A stretch of DNA of 64,000 bases from Anaerohalosphaeraceae bacterium (GTDB lineage Bacteria > Planctomycetota > Phycisphaerae > Sedimentisphaerales > Anaerohalosphaeraceae): assembly GCA_035378985.1 (NCBI GenBank), contig DAOSUR010000002.1:124001-188000 (forward strand), written 5' to 3'. Numbering within the stretch: the stretch's first letter is position 1; every line of letters starts with the position of its first letter. The notes beneath the pieces are model-generated. The model was not told the origin of the DNA, did no database searches, and saw only the letters and a program-made list of their open reading frames with translations. This document shows, one piece after another, positions 50,830-60,500 of this stretch. A program made the position numbers and the translations under genes.

Positions 50830-51673
50830 ATGAGCGAAAGGGTTTACATTAATTGAGCTGCTGGTGGTGATTGCGATTATTGCTCTGCTGCTGGCAGTGC
50901 TGATTCCCGCCTTAAGCCGGGCGAAGACCTATGCCCAGAAGACATTGTGCACGAACAATCTCAAGCAGCAGGCCTTAGGGGCCCTTTTGTATTCCAACGA
51001 CAATGACAGCAGGTTGCCTTCGTTCCAGCCGGATGGCGGAGCAAGGTTGTGGTGGCTGTGGGATATGTTGTTCGAGACCACCAATCAAATGGCTCATTAT
51101 GCGGGTTTTGACGACAACAAAACGTTCTTTTGCCCGGCCAATAAGGTCAAACGTTATGATGATGCTCGTTTTTGGCAATTCAGCTGGTTGGGAAGCGGAC
51201 CGTATCCGAATCCGGTTCCGCTTCGGGAGGAACGGGGAATTAATCTGAAGGCGTATTATCGGGTTTTGCCGTATATTTATATGTTTGACATTATTATGTA
51301 CATGAACGGCACCACCCCGGTTTATCGGTCTCAGCAGTACACCACCTTGTCCAATCCGACGGAACCTGCGCATTGGATTCGTCGGATTTCCGACCTGAAA
51401 TCGGCCGGCACACGAGAGATGATTATGGATGCGGTGATCAGCAACGGAACAAGCCGTCAGGGCAGCAGTTTTGACCAGTTGACGGAGGGCGGGATTGATG
51501 AGCTGAGCGGCGGCAATTTATGGGACAATACGAATCATTTTGCCCGTCAGCGGAACAATGCATCTTTGCTGCCGGAAGGGGGAATGATTGCTTATGCGGA
51601 CGGGCATGTGGAGTGGAAGAGTTTTGCTCGGATGAACCCGCGGATTCAAATCGGGATGTGGTTCTGGTGGTGA
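50830..51673 (+). CDS. Prepilin-like protein with H-X9-DG motif; start appears frameshifted or interrupted
   Basis: The open frame encodes a type II pseudopilin-like protein of about 278 residues. The cleavage/methylation segment is KGFTLIELLVVIAIIALLLA (FTLIE at 50843 onward), followed by a long mixed domain and the C-terminal signature H(x)nDG in NHFARQRNNASLL and IAYADGHVEWKSF, typical of planctomycete H-X9-DG proteins. The start is a problem. The frame is blocked by TGA at 50831-50833 with no ATG, GTG or TTG between it and the KGFTLIE codons. The ATG at 50830, preceded by AGGGAGGG, is one base out of frame; removing one A from GAAAGGG (50836-50842) would give a start MSEGFTLIE. It may be a sequencing error, a frameshift mutation or a recoded start. 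Confidence 0.6.
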
Positions 51674-51699
51674 TGTTTTTTCAAGATCGGCATTTTTAG

Positions 51700-52227
51700 A
51701 TGAATTCAAACAGTTCTCAACATGCAAGATTTTTGCGGCTGTATACGGGCATCCAGACGAAGCTGTTTGCGTTTATTTTGTCTGTGATTCATAACCGCAA
51801 TGACGCGGAGGAGCTGTTTCAGGAGACCAGCGTGATTCTGTGGGAACGGTTTGAAACGTATGAATCCGGCAAACCATTTGCCGCCTGGGCACTGGGAATA
51901 GCCCGCAATAAGGTTTTGGAATATCTGCGGGCCAACAAGCGGTCTCGGAAGCTGTTTTCGGATTCGGTTTACGGACAGATTCTTCGGATTGCAGAAGGAG
52001 GGCAGGACGACATCGGACAGCGGGTTTCAGCTCTGAAATCCTGTTTGCAAACGCTCAAGGATGTGGACCGCAAGCTGATTTCCTTCCGATTTCATGACAA
52101 TATCCCGGTGAAGCTGCTTTCGCAGTACACCGGTCGTTCGGCGGATTCACTGTACAAGAGTCTGTCAAGAATTCTTCATTTTCTGAAGTTATGCATTGAG
52201 CGAAAGGTTGCCGGCGGAGCTTTATGA
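51700..52227 (+). CDS. ECF-type RNA polymerase sigma factor (copy 3)
   Basis: A 175-residue group 4 sigma factor. Region 2: LFAFILSVIHNRNDAEELFQ with ETSVILWERFETYE and FAAWALGIARNKVLEYLR. Region 4: CLQTLKDVDRKLISFRFHDN, IPVKLLSQYTGRSADSLYKS. It is the third paralogue of the set (see 35681 and 49931). It ends in ATGA overlapping its FecR partner (52224-52227) and starts 26 bases after the prepilin-like gene. The downstream PEP-CTERM and LamG genes are possible targets. Confidence 0.93.
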   Translation: MNSNSSQHARFLRLYTGIQTKLFAFILSVIHNRNDAEELFQETSVILWERFETYESGKPFAAWALGIARNKVLEYLRANKRSRKLFSDSVYGQILRIAEGGQDDIGQRVSALKSCLQTLKDVDRKLISFRFHDNIPVKLLSQYTGRSADSLYKSLSRILHFLKLCIERKVAGGAL

Positions 52228-53903
52228 ACCCTTCTGACTCATTAAAACCATACCGGAAATATGAGCTGCTGCTGCGGCTGATTGAAGGTGATCTGAATGA
52301 TGCGGGTCTTGCAGAGCTGGAACGCTGGTTTCAGACTTCAGGTGCGGCGGAGGACTATTGGGAGTTTATCAAGAATTATACAGCTGTGAAGATATATGAG
52401 GAGTCACGGCTGGATTCTGCGGATTCTGCAGGATCGGCAGACAGTCTGCTGAATGCGGATTTATGGCAGGCGCTGGCTGAAGATGAGCAGACGGCTCCGG
52501 AGGTTCCGGTAGTCAAGGAAACCTTCGATCCTGTATCTGCCCCTTCGAAAGAGATTCAAAAGACGCGTCCGCGGGTGAGCAAGCTGTCGATTTATACGCT
52601 GATTCTGTCAACAGCGGCGATTCTGATGGTGGTGGTCTATGCTCATCTGGTTGCGTTCCGCCGCGGGGTGGAGGTAGCGACGCTGGAGGACAGCATTCAG
52701 GCCAAGTGGGGAGAGGCGGACGGGGCTTTAAAGGCCGGAACGCGTCTTGCGACCCGCAGGAATCATTATCTTCGCGGTGGGGTGGCGAGTCTGAAATTTG
52801 ACAACAATGCATCGGTGACGGTGGAGGGTCCTGCTGAGTTTGAAATCGTGTCGGAGGACCGGATTCGGATGCAGTATGGACGGCTGTACTGCATTGTGCC
52901 GCAGGAGGCGCTGGGATTTTCCGTCGTAACGCCGACGGTAATGGTGGTGGATTTGGGAACGGAGTTCGGGGTTCAGTCGGACTTTAACGGGACGACGGAA
53001 CTTCATGTGAGCCGCGGGCTGACGCGGCTGTTGGCCGGAGACAAGCAGCGGAAGGTGAGTGTCGAGGCCAAAGAGGGGATGGGCTGGCGAGTGTCCGGGC
53101 TGACATCGGAGGTTCAGGAGATTCCGCTGGCGGAGTCTCTTTTTGTTCGTCAGATTAATTCGAAGGCGAATGTGGTCTGGCGGGGCCAGAAAGCCCTGAG
53201 TCTGGCGGATATTGTCGGCGGAGGCAACGGATGGGGGACTGGAGCTCCGGAAATCGGCATTGACCCGCGCAGCGGCAAGCGCGGGGAGATTCGAGGCGAA
53301 GACCGGGAAGGAAGCCGGGAATACCGGTCCCTTGCCGGCGAACGATATATTGACGGGGTGTTTGTGCCGGAAGGCAGCCGGCCGCAGGTTGTCAGCAGTC
53401 AAGGGCATATTTTCCAGGAGTGTCCGCCGACCAATAATGTTTTCTTTGCGGAGATTGTGAATGGGGCGGCGAGAGACCTGACAACGGCGATTTACCGACA
53501 GGCGACCTGCCGGATTGGGGGTCGGGAGTTCGGGACGGCGGATTATCCGGGTCTCTTTATGCACGCCAATCTGGGGATTACGTTTGATTTGAAGGCGATC
53601 CGGCGGGATTTGCCGACAGGATTTCGGTTTACTCATTTTGCGGCGGAGGCCGGTTTGTCTTCGGATATTGATCGAACGCCGAATGCAGAGGTGTGGGTTC
53701 TGGTGGACGGGCAGGTGCGGTTCCATACGCGTCTGCAGGACAAGAGCCAGTGTGTTCCGATTCGGATTGAGCTGAAGGAGACGGAGCGGTTTCTGACGCT
53801 GGTGACGACGGACGGCGGAGATGTGGACCATCCGGGCCAGCCGGGAATGCGAGCGACGGATTCGGACTGGTGTGTTTTCGGCAATCCGCGGCTGGAGATG
53901 TGA
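52224..53903 (+). CDS. FecR-type anti-sigma factor with NPCBM-like lectin domain (copy 3)
   Basis: A 559-residue membrane protein. The cytoplasmic N-terminus (YELLLRLIEGDLNDAGLAEL) is followed by one membrane helix (LSIYTLILSTAAILMVVVYA, about 118-140) and a FecR domain (150-300; VVDLGTEFGVQSDFNGTTEL near 243). The C-terminal part differs from copies 1 and 2. From about residue 395 it carries FTHFAAEAGLSSDIDR, AEVWVLVDGQVRFHTRL and LTLVTTDGGDVDHPGQPGM, matching the NPCBM (GH98 carbohydrate-binding) pattern, in which the last strand has a ligand-like DGGDxxxDH motif. So the sensing domain has been swapped while the signalling part is kept. It overlaps the sigma gene by four bases. Confidence 0.83.
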   Translation: MNPSDSLKPYRKYELLLRLIEGDLNDAGLAELERWFQTSGAAEDYWEFIKNYTAVKIYEESRLDSADSAGSADSLLNADLWQALAEDEQTAPEVPVVKETFDPVSAPSKEIQKTRPRVSKLSIYTLILSTAAILMVVVYAHLVAFRRGVEVATLEDSIQAKWGEADGALKAGTRLATRRNHYLRGGVASLKFDNNASVTVEGPAEFEIVSEDRIRMQYGRLYCIVPQEALGFSVVTPTVMVVDLGTEFGVQSDFNGTTELHVSRGLTRLLAGDKQRKVSVEAKEGMGWRVSGLTSEVQEIPLAESLFVRQINSKANVVWRGQKALSLADIVGGGNGWGTGAPEIGIDPRSGKRGEIRGEDREGSREYRSLAGERYIDGVFVPEGSRPQVVSSQGHIFQECPPTNNVFFAEIVNGAARDLTTAIYRQATCRIGGREFGTADYPGLFMHANLGITFDLKAIRRDLPTGFRFTHFAAEAGLSSDIDRTPNAEVWVLVDGQVRFHTRLQDKSQCVPIRIELKETERFLTLVTTDGGDVDHPGQPGMRATDSDWCVFGNPRLEM

Positions 53904-53931
53904 GCGCCTTTTTGTGAACAGATTGATAGAA

Positions 53932-54018
53932 GTGTGAAGTGTGTGTGTGAAGTGGAGTGTGTTGTGAGGAGTTTGGGAGAAGTGAATTCATGAACCCTTA
54001 TTTTAGTGGAGGAAAGAA
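53932..54018 (+). promoter_or_regulatory. GT-rich leader element shared by the two PEP-CTERM genes (copy B)
   Basis: GTGTGAAGTGTG (53932-53943), a further GT-rich run, GTGTTGTGA (53959-53967), then after 38 bases GTGGAGGAAAGAA (54006-54018) including the ribosome site. It matches copy A at 44698-44767 in order and spacing of the last two elements. Confidence 0.45.
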
Positions 54019-54021
54019 GCG

Positions 54022-54969
54022 ATGAAGAGCAGGATTCTTACGGTACTGGGATTGATGTGTATTGCGGCGATGTCGGTTCAGGCATCGACCATTGCGTACT
54101 GGCGGTTTGAGGAAGGCCCGGACCGGGCTCAGGTTTCGCACGGCGGGCTGCCGGATGGTGTCTATTATGAAGGGACAGCCGACAGTTCCGGCAACGGCTA
54201 TGGTCTGTCTGTGTGGACGGAAGGATGGGCCGGATATGAATATCGCAGCGATGTAGGGATTTCGTATGTTCCGCGGACAGGCCAGCCCAATCAGTTTGCC
54301 GTCAAGAATACCGGCGGATATCCGACTCTGTTTACGAATCCCGATGATCCGATTCGGACTATCACCCCTTCGGCCTTTACGATTGAGGCGACATTCAAGC
54401 TGGAAAACGGCGGATGGCGGACGATTGTGGGTCGGGACAGCCGCGGGGCTTATGCGGGGAATCCGGACCTGGCGGCACTGTATTTCCAGGCGATTCCGGG
54501 CAACGGCCTTGCCATCAAGTTCTGTGATGTTTCGGGCTATTGGCATGAAGCGGTTTCGGCTTCGAACATCTTTACGGGATTTGACTGGGGCACGAATCCG
54601 GACGGCATCGGCGTTCCGTGGTACAGCATGGCGGCGGTGAGCGACGGTTCGACGCTTTCGCTGTATCTGCTGCAGATTGGAGCCGGCACCGGCTGGCAGC
54701 TGATTGCCCAGACGGATATGACGGCCAGCGGCAGTCCGAATACCGCGCTGACGATGGGGCAGGGCAGCGGGTCTGACTGGATTGCCGGCACGTGGACGGT
54801 CGGCCGCGGAATGTATGCCGGCGGTCATACGGACCGGGCGTACGGGTTCCTCGATGAGGTTCGGATTTCGGATGAAGCTCTGTCGGTCAGCGAGTTTCTG
54901 ATTCCGGAACCGGCCAGCATTGTTCTGATTGGTTTGGGTGCTTTGGGACTGCTTCGTCGCAGGCAGTAA
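54022..54969 (+). CDS. PEP-CTERM protein with LamG-type module
   Basis: A 315-residue exported protein. The signal (LTVLGLMCIAAMSVQAS) is followed by one LamG-like module (22-290): IAYWRFEEGPDRAQVSHGGL, DSSGNGYGLSVW, FTIEATFKLENGGWRTIVGR, IKFCDVSGYWHEAVSASN and GHTDRAYGFLDEVRISDEAL. It closes with a PEP-CTERM signal: IPEP, hydrophobic ASIVLIGLGALGLL, RRRQ. The module is closely related to those in the next two proteins. Expected to be sorted by an exosortase encoded elsewhere. GTGGAGGAAAGAAGCG precedes the ATG. It is 118 bases after the third FecR gene. Confidence 0.87.
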   Translation: MKSRILTVLGLMCIAAMSVQASTIAYWRFEEGPDRAQVSHGGLPDGVYYEGTADSSGNGYGLSVWTEGWAGYEYRSDVGISYVPRTGQPNQFAVKNTGGYPTLFTNPDDPIRTITPSAFTIEATFKLENGGWRTIVGRDSRGAYAGNPDLAALYFQAIPGNGLAIKFCDVSGYWHEAVSASNIFTGFDWGTNPDGIGVPWYSMAAVSDGSTLSLYLLQIGAGTGWQLIAQTDMTASGSPNTALTMGQGSGSDWIAGTWTVGRGMYAGGHTDRAYGFLDEVRISDEALSVSEFLIPEPASIVLIGLGALGLLRRRQ

Positions 54970-54999
54970 GAAAAAACGGAAGTTTTGCAGGAGACAGAT

Positions 55000-57333
55000 A
55001 TGAAAAAGTTGTGTATGGCAGCGGCAATTTTGTGTTTGATCAGTGCTCCTGTACTGGCCAACACGGTTGCTTATTGGCGGTTTGAAGGCGGAACGCCGGC
55101 GTCTTGTGTGGTTCATACAGGGTCGAACGGGGTTTATTATCCGGATATTCCGGATGTGTCAGGGAACGGCAATCATCTGTGTGTCTGGCAGACCTGCGGA
55201 GGCGGCGGATATATCTATCGCTCTGAAGTGGGCACGCCGAAACTTCGTCTGACCGGAGAGGCGAATCTGCTGAGCGTGAAGAACTCCGGCGGCGGGCCGG
55301 CGATGTGGTGTTCGGCCCCGGGGCTCCAGTATATGACGCCCGCTCAGTTTACGATTGAAGCTATTTTCAAGCTGGAAAACGGCGGCTATCGAACGATTGT
55401 GGGGCGCGACAGTTATGGAACCAATACGGCAGGGACCCCCACCAATACGGCACTGGCAGCGCTGTATTTCCAGGCGGTACCGAACAATGCGCTGGCGATT
55501 AAGTTCTGCGATGTGGCCGGCTATTGGCATGAGGCCGTTTCCGAAACCAATATTTTCACCGGTTTTGATTATCCGACAAATCCGGACGGCGTCGGAGTTC
55601 CGTGGTATGCGATGGCGGCCGTCAGTGACGGCAAGACCCTGTCGCTGTATTTGATGGAACTGGGCGTTGATACGGAATATCGACTGATTGCCCAGACGGA
55701 TATGACGGCCAGCGGAAGTCCGAATACAGCTCTGACGGCCGGAGCCGGCGACGGCGGGGACTGGGATGCGGGCGACTGGTCGGTCGGCCGCGGGCTGTAT
55801 AACGGCGGCCATACAGACCGGGCGTACGGCTATATCGATGAAGTGCGGATTTCGGATTCGGCTCTGACCCCGGATTCATTCCTGATGGGCTCCAGCGCTT
55901 ATTCGCCTTCCGTTCAGCTTCAGGCGGATTTGGTGCATAACAATGTCCAGGCAACCCTTCAGTGGAAGGCCCCGCGGGATCCGGATTTGAATTCGAGCAA
56001 TTTGGTCAATCCGGCGGTGGTGGATCAGTATGTGTTTGTCCGGAATGCCGCATCTGCTGATCCGAACTTGTATTATGTCGGAGCGACAGGGACGGATCCG
56101 GGGAATACACCGGAGTCTTCCTATCAGATGACTTGGGCCTTCGATGCGGTCTATCAGTGGGCGATTGTGGCTGCGCTGGAAGGTCATGAGCAGTCGTTTA
56201 CCGTTGGGCAGAGCACGCTGATGAATGTAGACCCGAACAATCCGGTCAGCGAGATTTGGACGTTTGAGTCGCTCTACTCTTCCCCGGTGATTACAGAAGA
56301 TCCAGCAGGCGTGACGGTGGATGCGGGCGGAACCGCTGTGTTTGAAGTCGAAGCATTCAGCGTCAGTCCGGCCGTCTATCGATGGTACAAGTCTGCGGAT
56401 AAGTCGAATGCGACGCCGGCAGATGATGTGCAGGTGGGCACCAGCAGTCCGACGCTGACGATTTCCAACGTGTCTGTTGCGGATGAAGGATTCTATTACT
56501 GCGTGGTCAGCAACGACAGCCCTGTGACGGCAAGTTCTGCTCCGGCTTATCTGGAGGTCAAACGGCTGATGGCGTGGTATGCCTTTGAGAACAATCTGAA
56601 CGATTCCATCAATGGGTATCACGGGACGGCGATTCTGCCGGATCCGAATCTGCTGATGACCTATGCGGCCGGTGTGCAGGGACAGTGCATTTCACTGAAC
56701 GGCACGAATGAAGCGGTCGAGATTCCGCGAACCATCCAGAACGGTATGACGATTGCGATGTGGATTAAAACCACCTCCACAGCGGGTGTCGGCAACGGAT
56801 GGTTTGACGGCAACGGATTGGTGGACGGCGAGATTGCCGGCTACAATCACAATGACTTCGGCACGGCCCTTCGGGACAGTGTGTTCTGCTTTGGGGTCGG
56901 AGACGTCAGCGGTGCCTACGGGAATGTTCAGTCCACAAAGATTGTGAATGACGGCCAGTGGCATTACTGCGTGGCAACACGAGATGCCCAGAGCGGCGAG
57001 ATTCGGGTGTATGTGGACGGGTCTCTGGAGGCGACCGGCAGTGCTCCGCTGGGTACCAAGGACGAACCGCAGGTTCTGCGGGTTGGGTCGCTGCAGATCA
57101 ACCTTCATTTCTTTGCCGGTCAGATTGATGAGGTGAAGCTGTATAACTACCCGCTGTCTGAGACGGAGATAGCGGCGATTTACAATCTGGCGACCGGCCA
57201 GTCGGTCTGCGTCACCTCAGCTCGTCCGGATGCCAAGTATGACCTGAACGGCGACTGCATTGTGAACCTGGGAGACCTGGCTCAGATCGCCGCTCAGTGG
57301 CTCAACTGCGGTCTCTATCCGGATTGCTTATAA
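55000..57333 (+). CDS. Secreted LamG-Fn3-Ig-LamG protein with C-terminal half-dockerin
   Basis: A 777-residue exported protein. After the signal (LCMAAAILCLISAPVLA), domains are: LamG module 1 (20-300; VAYWRFEGGTPASCVVHTGS, KLENGGYRTIVGRDSYGT, GLYNGGHTDRAYGYIDEVRI), closely related to the module in the gene before and after; an Fn3-like region (302-425); an Ig-like domain (426-520; FYYCVVSNDSPVTAS); a second, different LamG (524-735; MAWYAFENNLNDSINGYHGT); and the half-dockerin YDLNGDCIVNLGDLAQIAAQ (745-777). No catalytic motif is seen, so it is likely glycan-binding or scaffolding. Start: the ATG at 55000 has GCAGGAGACAG upstream; the TTG at 54985 is not needed. It follows the PEP-CTERM gene by 30 bases. 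Confidence 0.82.
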   Translation: MKKLCMAAAILCLISAPVLANTVAYWRFEGGTPASCVVHTGSNGVYYPDIPDVSGNGNHLCVWQTCGGGGYIYRSEVGTPKLRLTGEANLLSVKNSGGGPAMWCSAPGLQYMTPAQFTIEAIFKLENGGYRTIVGRDSYGTNTAGTPTNTALAALYFQAVPNNALAIKFCDVAGYWHEAVSETNIFTGFDYPTNPDGVGVPWYAMAAVSDGKTLSLYLMELGVDTEYRLIAQTDMTASGSPNTALTAGAGDGGDWDAGDWSVGRGLYNGGHTDRAYGYIDEVRISDSALTPDSFLMGSSAYSPSVQLQADLVHNNVQATLQWKAPRDPDLNSSNLVNPAVVDQYVFVRNAASADPNLYYVGATGTDPGNTPESSYQMTWAFDAVYQWAIVAALEGHEQSFTVGQSTLMNVDPNNPVSEIWTFESLYSSPVITEDPAGVTVDAGGTAVFEVEAFSVSPAVYRWYKSADKSNATPADDVQVGTSSPTLTISNVSVADEGFYYCVVSNDSPVTASSAPAYLEVKRLMAWYAFENNLNDSINGYHGTAILPDPNLLMTYAAGVQGQCISLNGTNEAVEIPRTIQNGMTIAMWIKTTSTAGVGNGWFDGNGLVDGEIAGYNHNDFGTALRDSVFCFGVGDVSGAYGNVQSTKIVNDGQWHYCVATRDAQSGEIRVYVDGSLEATGSAPLGTKDEPQVLRVGSLQINLHFFAGQIDEVKLYNYPLSETEIAAIYNLATGQSVCVTSARPDAKYDLNGDCIVNLGDLAQIAAQWLNCGLYPDCL

Positions 57334-57374
57334 GGAAACGTCTTTCGGTAAGGCGGATCCAGTTGGCGATGGGA

Positions 57375-57412
57375 GAAGCGGATGGAGGGAAACCTCCATC
57401 TGCTTCTTCTCT
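57375..57412 (+). terminator. Rho-independent terminator
   Basis: GAAGCGGATGGAGG (57375-57388) and CCTCCATCTGCTTC (57393-57406) form a 14-pair stem, with one G-T pair and loop GAAA, followed by TTCTCT. It lies 41 bases after the preceding stop. Confidence 0.8.
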
Positions 57413-57556
57413 ACATTCTTATTTGACACACAATAATTTGGGAAAGCAAGTTCCAGAAGATGGGGGGTATTCAGGCCTTTGTTTGCCCCGTCGGGCAAAA
57501 AACCTGAATGGCCAGAGAAGTCCCTCTGTCAGCCGGCAGATCACGGAGACTGTCTT

Positions 57557-60500
57557 ATGCGCAAAAGCCGAAAAAAATTGTGGATAGCGATGCTTTGGAT
57601 TGGTTTGGCCGCATCGGCCGGTTTGCAGGCGGCGGCGACCTATACGAATCCGATTATTTCGGACGTTGGGCCGGCGGACCCGGCGGTTCTCTATTATGAG
57701 GGAATCTATTACCTGTATCCTACGGGGGATAATGTCAGTTATCATGTTTATACTTCATATGATTTGGTTCATTGGAGCAAAGGGCCGAAGGTTTTTGAGC
57801 CCGGGGGGGTGAATGTCTGGGCCTCGGATGTATTTTACAATCAGGCGGACGGGAAATTTTATCTCTATTATACGCAGGATTCGAAAATTGGGGTGGCTTC
57901 AGCGGATAAGCCCACCGGGCCTTTTGTAAATCAGGGTATTTTGCTGAACGGTTTTATTGACGCTCATCTGTTTCAGGATGAGGACGGCAGTTTGTATTTG
58001 TATTTCAGTGATGTCGGTCATATTTATGTGCAGCCGATGTCCAGTCCGACCCAGCTGACGGGCAGTCGTCAGATGATTCTGCAGCCATCCCAATCGTGGG
58101 AGATGCAATGGGGGTCGGTGACGGAAGGTCCGTGGATGCTCAAGCACAATGGGATTTATTATCTGGTTTATTCAGGCAGCGGTGCGGATTCACCGTATTA
58201 TGCAGTCGGTTATGCGACGGCGACGAATCCAATGGGGCCGTTTACAAAATATGCAGGCAACCCGATTGTTTCCAGCGGCAGCGGTGTTTACGGGCCGGGG
58301 CATGGAGCGATTGTGAAGGATGCCCGGGGGAATCTATGGCATATTTATCATCAGAAGACGGATACGGAAATCAGCTGGAATCGTTTTATCTGTCTGGACC
58401 CAATGTGGTTTGACGGACAGGGGATTCTGCACGGGACTGCTACACGCGGTGTGCCGCAGCCGGCACCGGCTGTTGCGGAGAATGCGGGGGCGGCGGCATA
58501 CTGGCGGTTTGAGGACGGCACAGCGGGCAGTTTCGTTGTTCATACAGCCTCCGATGGAGTGTACGCTCCGGATATTTTGGATGTGACAGGACGAGGAAAT
58601 CATTTGAGCGTCTGGTCTACGGGCGGGGGCGGCGGGTATGCCTATCGTTCGGAAGTCGGCGTAACCCCGATTCCGCAGACGGGGGCTGCGAATACGCTGA
58701 GTGTGAAGAATACGGGCGGCGGGCCGGCGATGTGGTGCTCGGCGGATGAGCTGCAAACAATGACGCCGGCGGCTTTTACGGTCGAAGCGATTTTTAAGCT
58801 GGAGAACGGCGGGTACCGGACGATTGTGGGCCGGGACAGTTATGGAACAAACACAGGTACGCCGGCGTTGTCGGCGTTGTATTTCCAGGCGACGCCGAAT
58901 AATCGGCTGGCGATTAAGTTCTGCGATGTTTCGGGGGTTTGGCATCAGGCGGTTTCGGCAACGAATGCCTTTGCCAGTTTTGATTATTCGACAAATCCGG
59001 ACGGAGCGGGGGTTCCGTGGTATGCGATGGCCGGCGTCAGCGACGGACAGACGCTTTCACTGTATCTGATGCAGCTGGGGGTTGATACGGCCTATCGGCT
59101 GATTGCGCAGACCAACATTGCGGCCAGCGGCAGCCCGAATACCTCCCTGACGGCAGGGGCCGGCGACGGCGCGGATTGGGATGCAGGCGACTGGTCGGTC
59201 GGACGAGGGCTTTATAACGGCGGACATACAGACCGGGCCTACGGCTATATCGATGAGGTGCGAATCAGCCAGGCGGCCTTGGCACCGGAGGATTTTCTGT
59301 GCAGCCGGCGTGGGATGCCCGGTGTGATGGCCTACTGGCGGTTTGAGGAAGGGCCGGCGGATGCGCGGGTGCCGCACGGAGGACTGTCCGACGGTGCGTT
59401 TTATCCAGCGGTTTTGGATGCATCCGGCAACGGAAATCATTTGTCCTGCTGGTCGGATACCTTTGCCGGTCATGTGTACCGAACGGATGTGCCTGCCTCG
59501 CCGGTTCCGCAGATTCAGCAAACCAATCAGTTCAGTCTTCAGAATGAAGATTCTCTGCCGGGATTGTTTACGTCTTCGGCGGGCCGGACGGATGTCGTAC
59601 TGGATTTGGAAACGTGGGAACCGTTTGCGTTTACGATTGAGGCGTCGTTTAAGCCCGGCGGAAGCGGATATCGGACCATTGTGGGGAGGGATGGAAGGGA
59701 TGTGGCGACTATCAACAGTTCCTTGGCATCGCTGTATTTTCAGATTCTTCCAACGGATGCCGTAGCGATAAAGTTTGCGGATGTATCGGGCTACTGGCAC
59801 GAGGCGGTATCGGCATCGGGTGTGATTCGCTATGACGGCCGGTGGTATCATATGGCGGCGGTTTGCGACGGGCAGCGGCTGCGGCTGTATCTGAATGATG
59901 TTTCCTCCGGGCTCGGTTATCAGCTTGTCGCTGAAACGAATCTGGCTGCTTCCGGCAGCCCGGATACGCGGCTGGTGGCGGATGATTCGGTCGGGACGGA
60001 CTGGCACGGCGGCGGCTGGTCGGTCGCACGGGGGCTGTACAACGGAGGGCATACCGACCGGTTTTTCGGTCTGATTGATGAAGTTCGCATTTGCAGCCGA
60101 GCACTGGATGTATCGGAGTTTCTCTTCTATGAAGTCAAGTATGCCGGCATTGTTGCAGAGCCGGCGGACTTGACAATTCCTGAAAACGGCGGGCAGGGGT
60201 CATTGTTCTTCTCTCTGAAAAATCCGCCTGCTGGAACGGTGACGGTGCATCTGGCTGAACAGCAGCAGCGGGGACAGGTGCTTCTGGACAGGACCTCTCT
60301 GACCTTTACGCCGCTGGACTGGAATATGCCGCAGGCGGTGCTGGTTACGGCTGTGGATGACAATGAACTGGAAAATGACCGACAGGAGATTGCTCTTTCG
60401 GTGACGGTCGAGAGTGCCTCAGATCCGGAATATGACGGGCTGGAGGTCGAGCCGGTGGTTGTGACGGTTCTCGATAATGAATGCGGTGCGCTGGGATATG

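Noticed and set aside
50831..50833. TGA in the prepilin frame read as selenocysteine
   Set aside because: No SECIS-like hairpin was evident, the site would lie in a leader peptide, and a one-base shift explains the frame better.
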